Below, piece after piece: positions 19,986-33,988 of a DNA stretch of 64,000 bases. Numbering within the stretch: position 1 is the first letter of the stretch; each line of letters starts with the position of its first letter. The notes below the pieces were generated by a model, which was not told the origin of the DNA, searched no databases, and saw only the letters and a list, made by a program, of their open reading frames with translations. Source of the stretch: Dryas octopetala (taxonomy: Eukaryota; Streptophyta; Magnoliopsida; Rosales; Rosaceae); NCBI GenBank assembly GCA_963921425.1, contig OY992840.1, positions 16,904,621 through 16,968,620 on the forward strand. Direction: 5' to 3'. The position numbers were made by a program, and so were the translations under genes.

Positions 19986-22900
19986 TCGCAATGCATCCAT
20001 TTGTAATATAAAGTAATATTCTCTTACCAGACAGTCTTATGATATAAGAATCTTATGTTACTCAAACTGTAAATCTAAACCACAAATTCACTACAGCTGA
20101 ACACCTTTTGTTTGGTTTTGCATATGTAAATTTCAACCAGTAAATGAGGTGCCTCATAGAAAGAAAACAATGAGTGGGTTATGGTTTCTGAACTACTCTT
20201 CCTTTTGCAGCATTGATTTTTCTCACATGGGACTGCGCTTGAAAAGTGCCATCAGGCTTTGCTTTTCTTATAAAGTCTGAACACAATGAATGTCTAATGT
20301 CTTAGCTGGTCTGGATTGGGTTTGCAGTTGTGGTGTCAGATAGATGGTGTGCAAAAAAGAGACTTAGCTAGAGAGACTGACCCTTCAAAAGGGCAATGAA
20401 AATCAAGTTAACAGTTTCTTTTAGGTTGGAAACAAAGTTGGGTTCTGCCATGCCAAGTTTGGTTTAAGGTGGCCAATGGTCCTAATAACAGACTCAGAAA
20501 CACTTTGAAAAAGGGTCATTATAAATGGTCATTTCTGCTTTGGCTTTCTAACATTTATTAGCTCGAATTGTGACCTTGCACAAAGAAAATGTCTTGCCCA
20601 CTTCCCCAAAGTATAATATAAGCTCTGTAACTGTACAAGTGTGGGTAGAAGAAGAACCAAGTGCTTTTATATTGAGTACTCATTCCTTGTCATATATGTT
20701 AGTGTTAGGCTTGAAAACCAAAACAACTTATTGAATTATATAATCAAATAAAAAACTTGTACAACCAAAATAAATAATTAAATTTAAAATTGGATTTTGC
20801 CTAGTGGATAAAAGTAGCCACTAGCTAAGATCAAGAAAGGAATCTACTTGTTTTAATAGAAGTCCTGAGGATTTAGTGGTGTACTTAGTGTGTGTCTAAC
20901 TTGTATTAATATATCACAATAAATTATAAGATCTAGTGGCGTACTTTGAATTGCATATATGCCATTTTTGGGTAGAACACCGGCCACCTTTTATGGCAAT
21001 ATTTTCAGCAAGGGACAATCCCAGTTGATGGAATTAATTAATTAAGGTGATGTTGTTTGTATAATTGACCTGCCTTGATGAATTAGTGGTCACGTTATGT
21101 CTTCATCAATCATAATTAATTAGGTCCTCATATACTGCTAAAGCTTTTACTTCAAGGCATGAAATGCATTTGAAGCCAATCTACATTTAGACACACACTA
21201 GCTAGGTGAATAATTTAGCCTACTCTATTTAGGTGCGGCTGCCCATTCTACATGTTATGGAGATCAAGACTAAAAAGATGATAGCTAGAAAAGAAAGCAA
21301 AAGATGAAAGAGATGAGTATGAGAAGAAGATAATAGAACTAAAAACTAGTAAAAAATAAAGTATGGAAATTGGAAAATGTGACCCTTTTGCTCAAAAATT
21401 ATAAAATGACAAATGGTTCTTTAAGCTATCAAATTAACCTGAATCCAGATGATCATAAGACTAGGCTTGAAATCCCAGACAAATGTACTACTTGAAACAT
21501 CAAGGTTGGCTAATTGATCATCCTGAGATTATATTTGGCTTCATATGCTCTAATATTCTATTATTTAATATGTCACCATCTCAATTTCATTTGGTTACAT
21601 TGTCCAACCATATGATATATATATATATATATGCTGCCCCACCCATTGCAATTATTAGGGAATAATGTTATTAATCCTTTGAATGTAAGGCCATCATCAT
21701 GGTATTTACAATTCTAAATCTGGATTAATTATTTTTTAAAAGCAATAAGGCCCTGCCCCTGGCTAGCTTAATGGAGAATATATATTTATATATTCGCGTA
21801 ATTAATAAAAGCTAGAACTTCTGATATCATCATGTTGCTCGATTAGTTGAACCAAATTAATGGTCAAAATATTGACTGCCTAAATTCATTTTGGCTTTTT
21901 TTTTTTTTTTTGTGTGACATACAACATAACTTAAGATTTATCATATCTTCACCCTACCACCTCGCATACATTTGGAATATCCTTTTCTTATTTTCTGTGA
22001 TTTAGATTTTGAATCTCAATTATTATTATTTTGTATTTTATGGAAAGCACTAAACTAGCATTTGTTAACTACATGAGTTGTAAACCCTTTTTTCTTTGCT
22101 CCTTTATGTCGCTTTCCCTCCTATTCTCAACCACTTTCCCACCCTCTACTTTAATATAGTTTTTTAAATTAAATAAAAGGTAACACTACAAGATGACAAT
22201 ATCTTAAGAATAAGAAAATATCTATTTGACAACCTTATAATTATATTTTGTGGACTGTTTATTCTTGCTTCCTTGCTTCAACTTTTGCCTACAAACACAT
22301 ATGTAGCTTACTACATATATACCACATTATTTGTGGGTCTTAGTTTGTTATCACCAAAATCTATTGAATACAACATAAAACAACACGTAGTTTTAATTAC
22401 TTAATGATCATTTCTTGATTACTTTATTAGCTTGCTTCTATTTGACTATCAGTAAGTTTAAGGATGGCTAAAACTAATTGTTGGCTAGCTTTTTGGTTTA
22501 ATTTCTACTTTTGTCTAAGTAGTAAGTGGCCGGTTAGAATTATTCATCAACTGCACGCTGAGTAGAGAGTCAAATAAAAATATATGGTCAATGATCAATG
22601 ATCATCAATATCTCTTCCTAAGAGGAATTTGAAAAAGATTCTAATCTAATCACCTTTTAGCTCTTTACAAAAGACAGAAATCAGCATAGTCATAATAAAC
22701 GCGCCATGCATGAACAAAAAATGGTTGCACACTTTTTATTCAGAGTGAGTCATTAATTTTTTTTCATTTGGTAAAATAGTCATTATGAAAATAAATATAG
22801 CTAAAGTGTTCTATATACCACTTGAAGTAGAAGCTTGTATTTGTCTTAGCTGTTACAATTAATTGGGTTACTCTTACAAGAAGTTGGGTGCATTATACAA

Positions 22901-25560
22901 TAACCAAAACAAAACTCTACTATAGCTACAACCCAACTCCTTCAACTTCTGCTGTATTATTAGCCAACAAAGATTGCTCAAATCCCAGTCCATTAATTTA
23001 AAAGAGAAAGAAAAAACGAATTATAAGAGAATTAAATGGGGCTAGTTGTCAAACATGAATAAAGTAAAAAAAGAAATTAGAATAATGTGATTGCAAAGAA
23101 GCCACGTACAATATAATCCCAAGTAGATAATATAATCTATACTATCTAATTAATTATTTGATGGATGAATTAATTGGTGTATATATAGTATATAGTATAT
23201 TGGCATCACTGCAATCACATCCCAAGTTAGGCAGGCTATGAGAGACAGATCGATAGTCATCAGTTTTCAAATTAATGGAGATCTTCTTCATTTTCATATG
23301 ATCCTAAACCAAATTACTTGGTCTTCGATCTCTTCATTTTCCAATCTGACCTTTGCCTAACTCATCATTCTCTATATTCTCCATCCTGGCTTCTGGTCCA
23401 ACCATTTCGTGCCATGTGTCTGCTCCTTTTCATGACCACATGCATGTTGGAACCAAGGAAACAGGACCCACATGGGCTAATAGTCAACCCTAGAGCTGAT
23501 TAATTAAACTAATCTGCTTTGGTTAATGAGACTTATGCTCTAAGTAATCAGAAATTTTTGACCATTTGCGAATGAGAAGCAGCCACGTGCTTGTACATGT
23601 TGACATGTTGTTGGCTTGCGATCAGGTGCGGCGGCACTGTCCCATTCCTTCATTCCTGAGACACACGTGGCAGAGACGGACGTTGCCGATTGGTCCGATT
23701 TTTTTAAGTTACCGAGATTGTTGAAATTCCTCGGACAGGCTAAGATCGCACGTGTCCAACCCTAGATGGAAATTGCAAGTATTTCCTGAAAGGGAAAGAT
23801 CAGCTTCCTTCTTGTCGTGGTTAAAGTGGGTAAGTGGCCGTGCATTCCATACACAAAAAGTTTATTGGGTCAAATTAACTACAATTACGAACTCCAAATG
23901 AAATGACCCAATTCATGTTTTATTGGTCAATTGAAGACATTAACTTAGGCCTGTTCTTAGCCCACATTAGAAAGAAATATATATATATATAATTATATAT
24001 ATATAACAAAATTATCCCCAAGGCCTTAGGAAGATATGTAGGCCACTTTTGAAGTTGGTTTTTAATTGACCACTTGGTTTTAGGTAGACAACTTAGAAAA
24101 AAAAATGGGATTTGGCTGGTTTTGACCTGGCAATTAAAATATTATGTTCCTTAACTAAAGTCATGAGTTAAACCATGCTACATGGTAAAAATACTAATAA
24201 GTTAATATGAAAATTAACTAGAAAATTATCTTTTTTTTTTTAATTTATAAAAAGGATTGAGAAGTAGGACTTATTTCTAATGATAAAAAGTTCGATTTTT
24301 GTTCTTTCTTTTGTAGGAAGAGAACGGTAGATAATAAGTCAGGACTATACATTCATTCAATTAGAGTTTGATACCTATCTAACACAATTGAATTAGCTAA
24401 AAATGGCACTAAAGTGAGACTATTGAATTAGCTAGCAAATAAATATGCAAGTTGTGTATTTATATGTGTCATAGTAATGTGAGATCGCATAAAATTGATG
24501 CACGCATCACTTGTAAACTAAAGAGCACCCCCCACAAAAAATATTTTTATGAATTAAAGTCAAAATGGGGAATTCAAAAAAGCAAGATTTGAAACCTGCA
24601 TTTAACCATAAAAGAAAAACAACAAACGTTAGAGGTTGAAATTGTTGAAAATTACGATAATCTTCTTAATAGATCGGACAAATTAGCTTACATGCATTAC
24701 CACATTCATCCAAAACATTGTTTCACCTAACCACTAACCACTTAAATGGCTTTACTCACTACGCACTTTCATTTACATCACCCCTTGCGATAATTAAGTT
24801 CAAACTTAATTTGATTAATTAATGTGATCAAACAGACATGATCATCTGCTGTTTTTCTTTCTCTCTGTTTTTTCAACAAAATAAATAAATAAATAAATAA
24901 GAGAGAGAACTCCAAACAAGCCAGAATCATTCACTGATTGTACATTTTTCTTTTTTCTTTGTTGTAATAATTTGTCCAATATTAATTGATGTTTTGGTTC
25001 AACGTAATTGGTATTTGGTGTCACTTTGTTGACCAAAAAAAAAAAAAAATTGGTGTCACTTTTCAGTGATAATAACATGAAAATCTCTGCAGGGTCAGCT
25101 TCAAACCCATTTCATATTTTCTTTGAAAAAAAGAGGGTCATAAGGGTCATTTTGATGTCAATAAAGTAAGCTTTAACTGAATTTTTTTTTTTTTTTTTGA
25201 GCTGGATAGCAAGTTCTTTAGTCTTCTATGCATTCACACGCACAGCTGTTATCACTTATCCCTACGTTGACATAACAATATTTGATTTCATAAAAGCTCT
25301 AATTTTTCAACAAAAACACAGATTATATTCTGACCTTCTTATGTCTAATGATTCTGGTATACAGATAAAACAAACAACATCAAATCCCCATCCACCCTCT
25401 CACATGAAAATAATTCTTTGAACTTATAATATTAATTTAATTCACAGTAAAGAAAAAGTAATCAATTGAAAAATGGTATTGACAAAACTGAAGAGTTAAT
25501 AAATTTGGTGACAATTGACAAATGAATTAAAATTACATGCATAGTATTTGGTCAAATTTT
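19986..25560. other. intergenic, gene-poor, AT-rich
   Basis: No coding gene is supported over about 5.5 kb. There are TA microsatellites (for example 21616-21632 and 23979-24003) and several poly-T or poly-A runs. The one segment that stands out is the GC-richer stretch at 23560-23780, listed separately. Confidence 0.5.
23584..23754. promoter_or_regulatory. cluster of three G-box (CACGTG) motifs
   Basis: CACGTG occurs at 23584-23589, 23664-23669 (within ACACGTGGC, an ABRE-type context) and 23749-23754, spaced 80 and 85 bp. The local sequence is less AT-rich than its surroundings and resembles an isolated regulatory island about 2.3 kb upstream of the NAC gene. bZIP or bHLH binding is inferred from the motif only. 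Confidence 0.4.
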
Positions 25561-26022
25561 AAGAGGGGTAGAAATTGAGAATTATTACAGAAAAGAAGTT
25601 AAAGAGAAGCTAATACGACCTACCTCAGTTGCCTTCCATACCACGTTTCTTTCTCTCCAAACACAACCAGTATTTAGGGGCTTCTGTTTCTCATAGTGCT
25701 TTTTTCTCTTAACATCTGATCCATCTTTCAGCCTACAACTTGTTCCATGACTTCTTTTCTTTTTCTTCAGCTTTTCTCTTTTGCTCCTTGACATAATACT
25801 TTATGCTTGAATCTTTCTTGGTTCTGTTTTCTTTGCAAGCTGTCTTGAAATTCTGGGGTTGAAGCTGTTTTTTAGTACCCATTAAAGTTTGAGAGCTTCC
25901 GAGGCGTCTAGTTATTGTATTAATTGGGGGTGGGGTTGTAAAAACCTTGCCTTGTTGATCAAACACAAATAGGGGTTTTAGACAAGAAACCAGTGGGGTT
26001 TTAGGGTACTAACAATCAAGGA

Positions 26023-27344
26023 ATGGAAAACAATCCAGCTGGAATCATTGTTAAGGAAGATGAGCAGATCGATTTGCCACCCGGATTTCGATTCCACCCA
26101 ACTGATGAAGAGCTTATCTCTCACTACCTGCACAAGAAGGTTATTGATACAAACTTCTTTTGTGTAGCAATTGGGGAGGTGGACCTGAACAAGTCTGAGC
26201 CTTGGCAGTTGCCTTGTAAGTCTTTAAACCATTATAGCTTCCCTTTTGTTTAATTTCAATGTTTGCAAATGGTTTGGGTTTTTTTGTTTGTTTTGATTTA
26301 ATTTAGCTTCTGGTTTCTGGGTACAGGGAAAGCAAAAATGGGAGAGAAAGAGTGGTACTTTTTCTGTGTGAGAGACAGAAAGTACCCAACTGGTCTGAGG
26401 ACAAACAGGGCCACTGAAGCTGGATATTGGAAAGCCACAGGGAAAGATAAGGAGATTTACAAAGGAAAATCCCTAGTTGGCATGAAGAAGACCTTGGTTT
26501 TCTACAAAGGGAGAGCCCCAAAAGGAGAAAAAAGCAACTGGGTTATGCATGAGTACAGATTAGAGGGTAAATTCTCTGTTCAAAACCTCCCCAAAACTGC
26601 AAAGGTATGACCTTTTCCTCTGTTTTCTTTTGCTCTGTTTCCCCTGTTTTTAACTCTGTTTAATTTATGTCCTTGTCTTGTTGTACTTTGCAGAATGAAT
26701 GGGTGATTTGTAGGGTTTTTCAAAAATGTTCTGGTGGGAAAAAAATCCATATTTCTGGGCTTGTCAGATTGGGTTCTCTTGAGAATGAAATGGGTCCTTC
26801 TGGTCTGCCACCATTAATGGACTCTTCACCTTATAGTGGTACCAAAGCCAAACCTGCCTCTGAGTCCCCTAACGTGCCCTGCTTCTCCAACCCTGATCCT
26901 GTTGATCATTTTCAAAGAAACCAAGGAATTGTTGATTACATCAACAACAATCCCCTCTTTGCTGTTTGTTCAAACCCTTCAAACTTTTTCCCAAGAGTCC
27001 CATTTCCCACTTCATTCTACTCTTCTTCTGCTCAGAGTACTCCTCCAGTCCCAGCCAATTTCCAGTTTCCGGGTTCGGTTATGATGCAAGAGCAGTCCAT
27101 CCTGAGGGCCTGGCTTGAAAACAATGCTTCAAACATGAGGCAGAGCTTCAAAACAGAGAGGGACATGGACCACATGGTCAGTGTCTCCCAAGAAACAGGC
27201 CTAACAAGTGACATGAATGTTAACACTGAAATCTCCTCTGTCATGTCCAATCTTGAAATGGGAAGGAGGCCATTTGGTGATCAAGATGCCCCAGCAGCTT
27301 CTGCTGGAGGAGCACTCGACTTGGATAATTTTTGGAATTATTGA
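26023..27344 (+). CDS. NAC-domain transcription factor, miR164-regulated NAC100/ORE1 type
   Basis: Three exons: 26023-26215, 26327-26604, 26694-27344; 373 residues. The NAC domain spans about residues 18-170 with all five subdomains: [19 protein letters not shown] (A), [20 protein letters not shown] (B), [20 protein letters not shown] (C), [20 protein letters not shown] with [20 protein letters not shown] (D), and [17 protein letters not shown] (E). Intron positions are the two usual for the family. The C-terminal half is Ser/Pro-rich, ends LDLDNFWNY, and is the likely activation region. The set of motifs and the miR164 site place it with NAC100/ANAC079/080 and the ORE1-like group, which act in leaf and organ development and senescence. 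The 5' UTR begins within about 25.6-26.0 kb. Confidence 0.94.
26869..26889 (+). promoter_or_regulatory. miR164 target site in NAC mRNA
   Basis: From 26872 the 18 bases ACGTGCCCTGCTTCTCCA are fully complementary to miR164 (UGGAGAAGCAGGGCACGU...). Only the three bases at the 5' end of the site (CTA) depart, pairing with the miRNA 3' end, where mismatch is tolerated. The site lies in exon 3, outside the NAC domain, and encodes NVPCFSN, the position seen in known miR164-targeted NAC genes. Confidence 0.9.
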
Positions 27345-29939
27345 ACTTAATCAAAAAGCTGCATTATAGTTAAGAACTTAAGATCATGATTAATGTTCTT
27401 GACTTCTAGTAGTAATTGAATTAAAGAAAGAAGAGCAGCTTCAGCTAGCAGCTACTATTATTGTTCAGAGTTGATGGTGTGGGGTCTGTGAATAGATTTA
27501 CTGAATCTAAAAGAGAAATTGAATGAAAGTGAAGCATGTATTGTGTACTGTAAGAAAATTATATGATGTAACTGTTTTGTATTTAATTATTGTAAAAGAC
27601 TGTTCATGTATTGGCGTCCTTATTGTCATGGTGCTCAATTACAATATTGGTGACATATGGGAATGGGATTCAGTTGGTGGTAAGTGATCTTATTTTGTAT
27701 ATTCTACATTTCTACTCATTAAAAATTTTGCTCCTTTAGTTTCCCTGGATTTTAATGAATGACTTAGAGCTATGAGTTTCAATATTCTGTGTATTATTTA
27801 AGCCAATATTATTTTGGATTTTCAATTTCTGGTTGTGGGGACTCAGCTGATTATGTTGTTGACATTCTCTGTCTCTCTCTCCCTCTCTCACTCACACACA
27901 CGTGCATGGAACATTCAAATACACGCTTAACATTGATAAATGAATATGAGTTTGACCTATCCACATTTCAATTCCATGTACATAATTGGGTTAGGTTAGC
28001 TTAAAGTAAAATCTCCTTCTTTCTCTCTCTCATTATTTTACCACAGACAGACAGAAGAAAGAACAATGTGACACTGACTTTTTTAACAAATAAATTACAA
28101 CCTCTTTGATTAACTTTGACATTGATGTTGTGATATTTTCTTATTCATATTTTTTGGTGTTGACAAAGCACAAAAAGAGCTTGAATCTCTACTTTTTGAC
28201 CATATTTTCTCAATATTTGTATTAGAGCACAAAGTTTTTAATTGTGTTTTTCATTGGGTTGTTAACAATTGTACAAATTAACATGTTCAACTGCCTGATA
28301 ATTCTTTTTCTCTCTTTAATCAATTTTCTTTTGGACTACAATGCTTGCTGTTTGCTAATTACTAATTATTGAGAGAGTAGTATAAACAGCAACTGAAGTT
28401 TCCATGAAAGACTTATAAACTCCATTCCATGACAAACTGACTAAGCAAAAATCTCTTTGCTCATTTAGTCAAGATAAGTTCAACCAATTCGTGGAAGATA
28501 TGCAATAAAATGAAATCTCAAGTTGACATTTATAGAATTCATGGAAGCCAAGCTTGTTGAAAATGAGGTTTGGAAGGAAAATACTAATTGCAGAAAGAAG
28601 AAAAATAAAGTATCATATATGTATAAAATTACCAAGTTCACATTGCAGGCCGGATAAGAACCAACATCAAGAAAACCCATTAAAGTCATTTTATATAAAT
28701 TTTTTGTTGGTAACAAAAGTCTTATTATATTTGAGGAAGGAAAACGAGATGTTATATTTATTCTCTTATATATATATTCATGGAGTACTGAGTCAGAGTC
28801 AGCGAAGACTAATTCCTATATCTTCAACTGGGTCCTGTGATTGGATCATTTATGAATTATGATGCATGAATTCCGATATCAAGCTGTAAACCATGATGTA
28901 AGAATTAATATATAGATATTAATTTATGAATTAATTAGTGTGTTGAATTGTGTAATATATATTTTGTAGCATGTGGGATTTAGTTTTTGACACATGCATG
29001 ATCCAATGACATCGATCTCCAACCACGAAAGAGTTTGAGTCCTGCACGACTTGCTTCTCTCTCTAACAATATTAAAAGCAAACAAAACATATATATATAC
29101 ATTGGAGATCGAATGGAAGGACAGCCTTTTGTCTTTTACAGATTCATTTTTCTTGAATGACACCAATATTAATAAACCACCATGTGATCCAACCCTCCAA
29201 ATCCAAAGTACTATCTTGGATTCTTTTTTTGGCCAGGAATACTATCTTGGATTCTTAATCTCCCATTAAGTAGAAGTAAGTCGCCCACCTATCAAAAAGC
29301 TATCCCCATAATCACCCAATAATATCATGATCAAATTCAAGGTACCCTATATACTTAACAAAGTATGTTCTCATCACTACTCATGCACATTACACCCTTC
29401 ATCAATTATAATAATTTCGTTTCTTCTACATCTATGGACAGTGCCAATGTGCCATAATGTAATATTCTACCAACTTTTATTTCTTTTGGGGTTTCTACCC
29501 TAGGTGTGATATTAATACATATTTTCTTATCCTTTTACTAAATAAACATTTGACACAAGCTAATATTAGTATTTAAGAAACATATTTTGATATAATAACT
29601 CATTTTTCAATAGTTTATATTTTTGGGGGTTGAGTGGTTGATGTTAATTAAGAGCTCTAGCTCTAACTTCTAACTTTTTTTTTACCTGAAGCATTCTCTT
29701 TACAGTAAAAATGCTATTAGGAAATAACTTTGTCACATAATAAATTTTTCTAATATGTAACTCTATCCCATTTGCAAAAAACTGCAGTTGTGATTAATGG
29801 TGATTTTCAAAGAGTTCAGTGGGGAATTTCTGTCAATATCACTTGAGAAACCTACGTACGTAATATAACTCCACCAGAGTTAACGTTGAATATTGTGAGG
29901 TAGGATTCGGACACGTATAACTCGTTAATCTTACACGAG

Positions 29940-30000
29940 CTTCAGGTTTTGCTACCATCGATCACTTTTTATAGAAGACACCTGAAGATGTGTGATCGAT
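29940..30000. repeat. two interleaved inverted repeats
   Basis: CTTCAGGT (29940-29947) pairs with ACCTGAAG (29980-29987), and ATCGATCAC (29957-29965) pairs with GTGATCGAT (29992-30000). The two pairings overlap in the order A B A' B', which as RNA would be a pseudoknot rather than nested stems. Confidence 0.75.
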
Positions 30001-30161
30001 CGCATACAAGACACAATTCTTCTAACATTATTTATTGACTTGGGTCGAAAATATCTTTTTTTTGCTTAAAAAATGTAAAAATAAAAATAAAAATTCTTGT
30101 AAGGAGATTGCTCATAATTAACAAAATGGATGAATTTTAAGAGCAGTCCTCTTTTCCACAC

Positions 30162-30287
30162 TATTGAATGATTGTCAAATTTTTGTGTGAATGAGTTATC
30201 CACGCATTATATATGTGTATTAACACGCGTTAATCAATTAATAGTAAAAATCATTCACATAATTGTAAATGATTGCCAAATATAGTA
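30162..30287. mobile_element. small foldback MITE, about 126 bp
   Basis: The left arm (CTATTGAATGATTGTCAAAT to GTGAATGA) and the right arm (TCATTCACAT to GCCAAATATAG) are imperfect inverted copies around an AT-rich centre containing ACACGCGT. The TSD is not clear. Confidence 0.5.
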
Positions 30288-31542
30288 AGGATAAGATTAT
30301 GATGGATATGAATTTGCCAAGTTTTAAGTATTACACAATAAAAAGGGAATTCGATCGCACCCTATTATATATGAAAGAGCCAAATTTAACTTAGACTTTT
30401 ATTTGAAAGAAAAAAAATGATGAATTGAGGGTAAAAATGTAGGAACTGGTTTATTTTTGGTATTTAAAATCAGTGATATTGGCACTAATAGATTCTAAAA
30501 ATAGTAACACGAGAATTGTGTGATGGGGGAATGAATTTAAAGATTGATTTAGGTTGGTTTGGATAGGCTATGATGTAGATCAAGCTTATCCTTATACCCT
30601 TTTCTTGTAAAGTCCATTGTTTTGCTCCAAAGCTAGATATAAAAAGAATTAGAGATAGGATGGAGGGGATGTACTATATATGATTTTATATTCCTTTAAA
30701 AGAATGAATTTGGAGGATTATCCTTTTCTATTTTGTTTGAAATTTCACTACCTTAATTAATGCGGTTTTTGTGAAAATTGCAATTTGAAATTGTTCTTAA
30801 GCTTAGAATAGAAGGATTAAGTTGATATGCAAATTATAGCGCAAGTTTTGGCAAATGCATGAGCCAATAAGGACATAGAAGGGATGTGGAGACATTTTTG
30901 TTGGGTTTGGCATGTATGATAGCGCTTTATCTTGGTGATAAAGTCAACATATATGTATTTTGGAGTATTTCATATTTGGGTCAATTAATATTGTTCATTT
31001 TATTCATTAGTTCCACAAATAAGTAACAATACTTTTGGACAAAACAAAAATACAAATTAAAAATAATAATCAATAATGCTTGGCATGACACAATAAATTG
31101 GCAAACAAACAACAAATTATCCAAGCCATGATGTACTTTTAACTTCTTTTTTTTGTATCCTTTTAATTTCATTATTAAGCTTATTAATTATAGAAAATTA
31201 GGATTAAATACCAAATATCAATAGTTTTTCAGTAAAACAACAAGACACTAATTTTTTTTAGTTTAGGTACTAACCTAGAGTAAGACATTTTGGATTAGAT
31301 CACAAATTAGTTTGTTATATAGTTGTGACTGTTCGTGTGATTGAACTGTGACTGTTTTAAATTTATAAAAATTCAAAATTTTTAAAAGTTTAATATTTTT
31401 TATTTAGGTTTGGGGAATGAAGTCATATAACTCAATACTAAATATTAAAGTTTAAGCCTTGCAAATATTAAAAAAACAACAAATCAATAAAAAAGTTATG
31501 ACTGTTAGACAGTCACAGCTTGATATAACCATGTTTTTTAAA

Positions 31543-31660
31543 ATTGGTACCTAAAATAAAATTTAGTACCTAAAGTAAAATGACATAAATGTTTTGGTAC
31601 CTAAAATAAAATTGGTACCTAAAATAAAATTTAGTACCTAAAGTAAAATGACGTAAATCA
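31543..31660. repeat. direct repeat, period 68 bp
   Basis: ATTGGTACCTAAAATAAAAT followed by TTAGTACCTAAAGTAAAATGAC occurs at 31543 and at 31611. Upstream, from about 31310, GTTATATAGTTGTGACTGT is inverted relative to ACAGTCACAGCTTGATATAAC near 31509-31529, so the area may be a decayed foldback element. Confidence 0.75.
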
Positions 31661-32274
31661 GTGGTTAAGCCACACATGACACACCTCAACAACATAATCT
31701 TTTTTTCGGGTATGATTTTCATTTTCGTGGACTGAGAGGCTCAAGACATTGAGCTTTAAGTTAGGGCTTTTAGCCCGTCCCACTTGGACTTGTAGCAAGC
31801 CCAAGTCAAACGATAACTGGCTTAGCTAACCAGGCCCAGTAATTGAAGTCCACTTGTAGAAAGCATAGGCCCAATAAAAAAAATAAAAAAAAGAATCCCA
31901 AACTTATAAGACCCATCCAATTATTTATTAAAGATCTGTAATTATTTGATTGATTTTAATTTCTAAAGAAAAAAGATGTATTTGGTGTTTTGAGGGGGAC
32001 CAGAATAATAATGAGAAGGGTAGCTGTGTGTACCAATTAGTATGAGTCAGTGGTGAACGAGGCTTAATGTAAATAAATTAATAAGCCATAGTGGGCCTGC
32101 ATAGGTGGTGGTCCACATGGATGTTTGTCCCAATCAATCCAAGCAAATATGTCTATGAACAAGAGCTTTCACAATAAATTGAAGATGAAAAACATGTTCA
32201 TGTCCGCACCTGTCCAGCCAGACCAATATGGACCACATACGGCCCATTTGGGTCGGGGTTGGTTCATTGCATAG

Positions 32275-32651
32275 CAAATGAGGTATATTTCATTATAACT
32301 ATTTTAGTTATAATGAGGTATCATTTGTGCGGACTTATTCTCCATCGTAGTTTGAAGATTAAAATTATCTATTTTTTAAATCTCAATTTAAGGACCATTT
32401 TTGTAAAAAATTATTTAACCATTTAATTAAATGGTTATCATTTCTAATGTTTATTGAAATCATTATGTACGTTTATTTATTTGATTACAAATAGATGGTT
32501 TAATAGTTTCTAATTTATCTAACTTTTTGCAAAAGTAATCATTGAATAAAGACATAAAAATAGACATCTCCAATCATCGAACTATAATAAAGAGTGAGTT
32601 CTAAAATATAGTACCTTATTATGATTAAAATGAGTATGTATATCTCATTTG
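32275..32651. mobile_element. foldback MITE, about 377 bp
   Basis: The outer arms begin CAAATGAGGTATA on the left and, in reverse complement, CAAATGAGATATA on the right. Inverted similarity runs far inward, through GTAGTTTGA/ATAGTTCGA and TTTTTGTAAAAAATTA/TTTTGCAAAAAGTTAG. A nested 11-bp perfect hairpin (TCATTATAACT...AGTTATAATGA) lies at 32290-32316. Interior motifs resemble those of the elements at 38.7 and 47.1 kb. Confidence 0.65.
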
Positions 32652-33898
32652 AAAGGCTATGTATATATATAATATATTAATTATTTAATTGTGATCAAAT
32701 AAATAGATTATTACTATTTTTGATAAAAGTATATAAATGGTTGTTATTATAATCAAATAACTAAATAACTTTCGATTTTAGAAATTTTTTACATAATTGA
32801 TCTTTGAAATTGAGCCTACAAAATAAACGGTTGAGACTTTGAGATTATATTGTGTATTAAGCCCAACAAGGTGATTAATTTTGTAATAATTTGTTAATCA
32901 GTTAAATTTAGAACATTCTTTTATATATATATAATTAACTATATATTTGGTAGAATTAATTAGGTTGATGAATGGGATCCAAACCAAGGGGTGAAATCCA
33001 CAACCCACCATTTGTTTGGCCCCTTATGGGTTGTACTCCAAGGACAGGTTGATATTTAGGTAGCAAGCTAGGCCAGTGCTGTATATAGCTACTTAGTAGG
33101 TTATAGACTGATGACTAATGAGGCCAAAATGATTGGTATATATATGCATATTCTTGACTATTAATGTAAGTATTAATTTAAGAAATTTAGGCATTTAACT
33201 CAAAATTAATTGATAATGAGATAAACAGTTCAAACTCTTATAAGCTATTATGCAATGCCTCACATTTTTTATGTGAGATTTTTCACTCAAGTTTAACACG
33301 TGGACAATTTATATTAGGTGACATTAGAGTATGTGTGGCTAATACGTAGATAACCTGTTCTAAAACCATGAAGCAATCTATGCATTCATCCAAAAATTAA
33401 ATGACAATAAAAAAAATAGCTCAGATCTTTATAAGTTACCATTCAAAACCTCACATTTTCAATTTCGCCCAAATCCTTTCTCTCAACATCAATCAGTATC
33501 TGCAATTAATTATCTCTAGGGAATAGCCGTAGCATAACGTACTTAAAGAAGAATAAGGAGGTGGACCATCCGAACACCACATGTGTCGTTCATGTTGTAT
33601 TTGTGATTGGAGCGTATAGCAGAGCTAATAATTGAGTACTGCATGCAGCTTTAATTTCTATGACAAAATAAGAAATTAATTAATGGTGTGGGTCTCAGTT
33701 CGTAATATCTATACAAATATGTCATGGTCCTCATATATCCATGGTGCATATATGATATATGGACTACTCCAGCAGCTATACATGCATATTGGTTTCCTTT
33801 GACGACTTGAATCTTGAAACGATATATGCACGGGATCTTTTGAAAATGAAATCACGTGTTTCATATGGATAGAGACTAGCATCAAATATTTGAGAGTG

Positions 33899-33988
33899 GT
33901 ATTCCTATGCTTATGTGGATATTGATGGGCAGACACATAGGGTGAACAAATAGCCTATGTGTATTCCTATGCTTATGTGGATATTGAT
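33899..33988. repeat. 28-bp direct repeat, 62 bp apart
   Basis: The sequence starting GTATTCCTATGCTTATGTGG and ending ATATTGAT is identical at 33899-33926 and 33961-33988. Confidence 0.9.
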
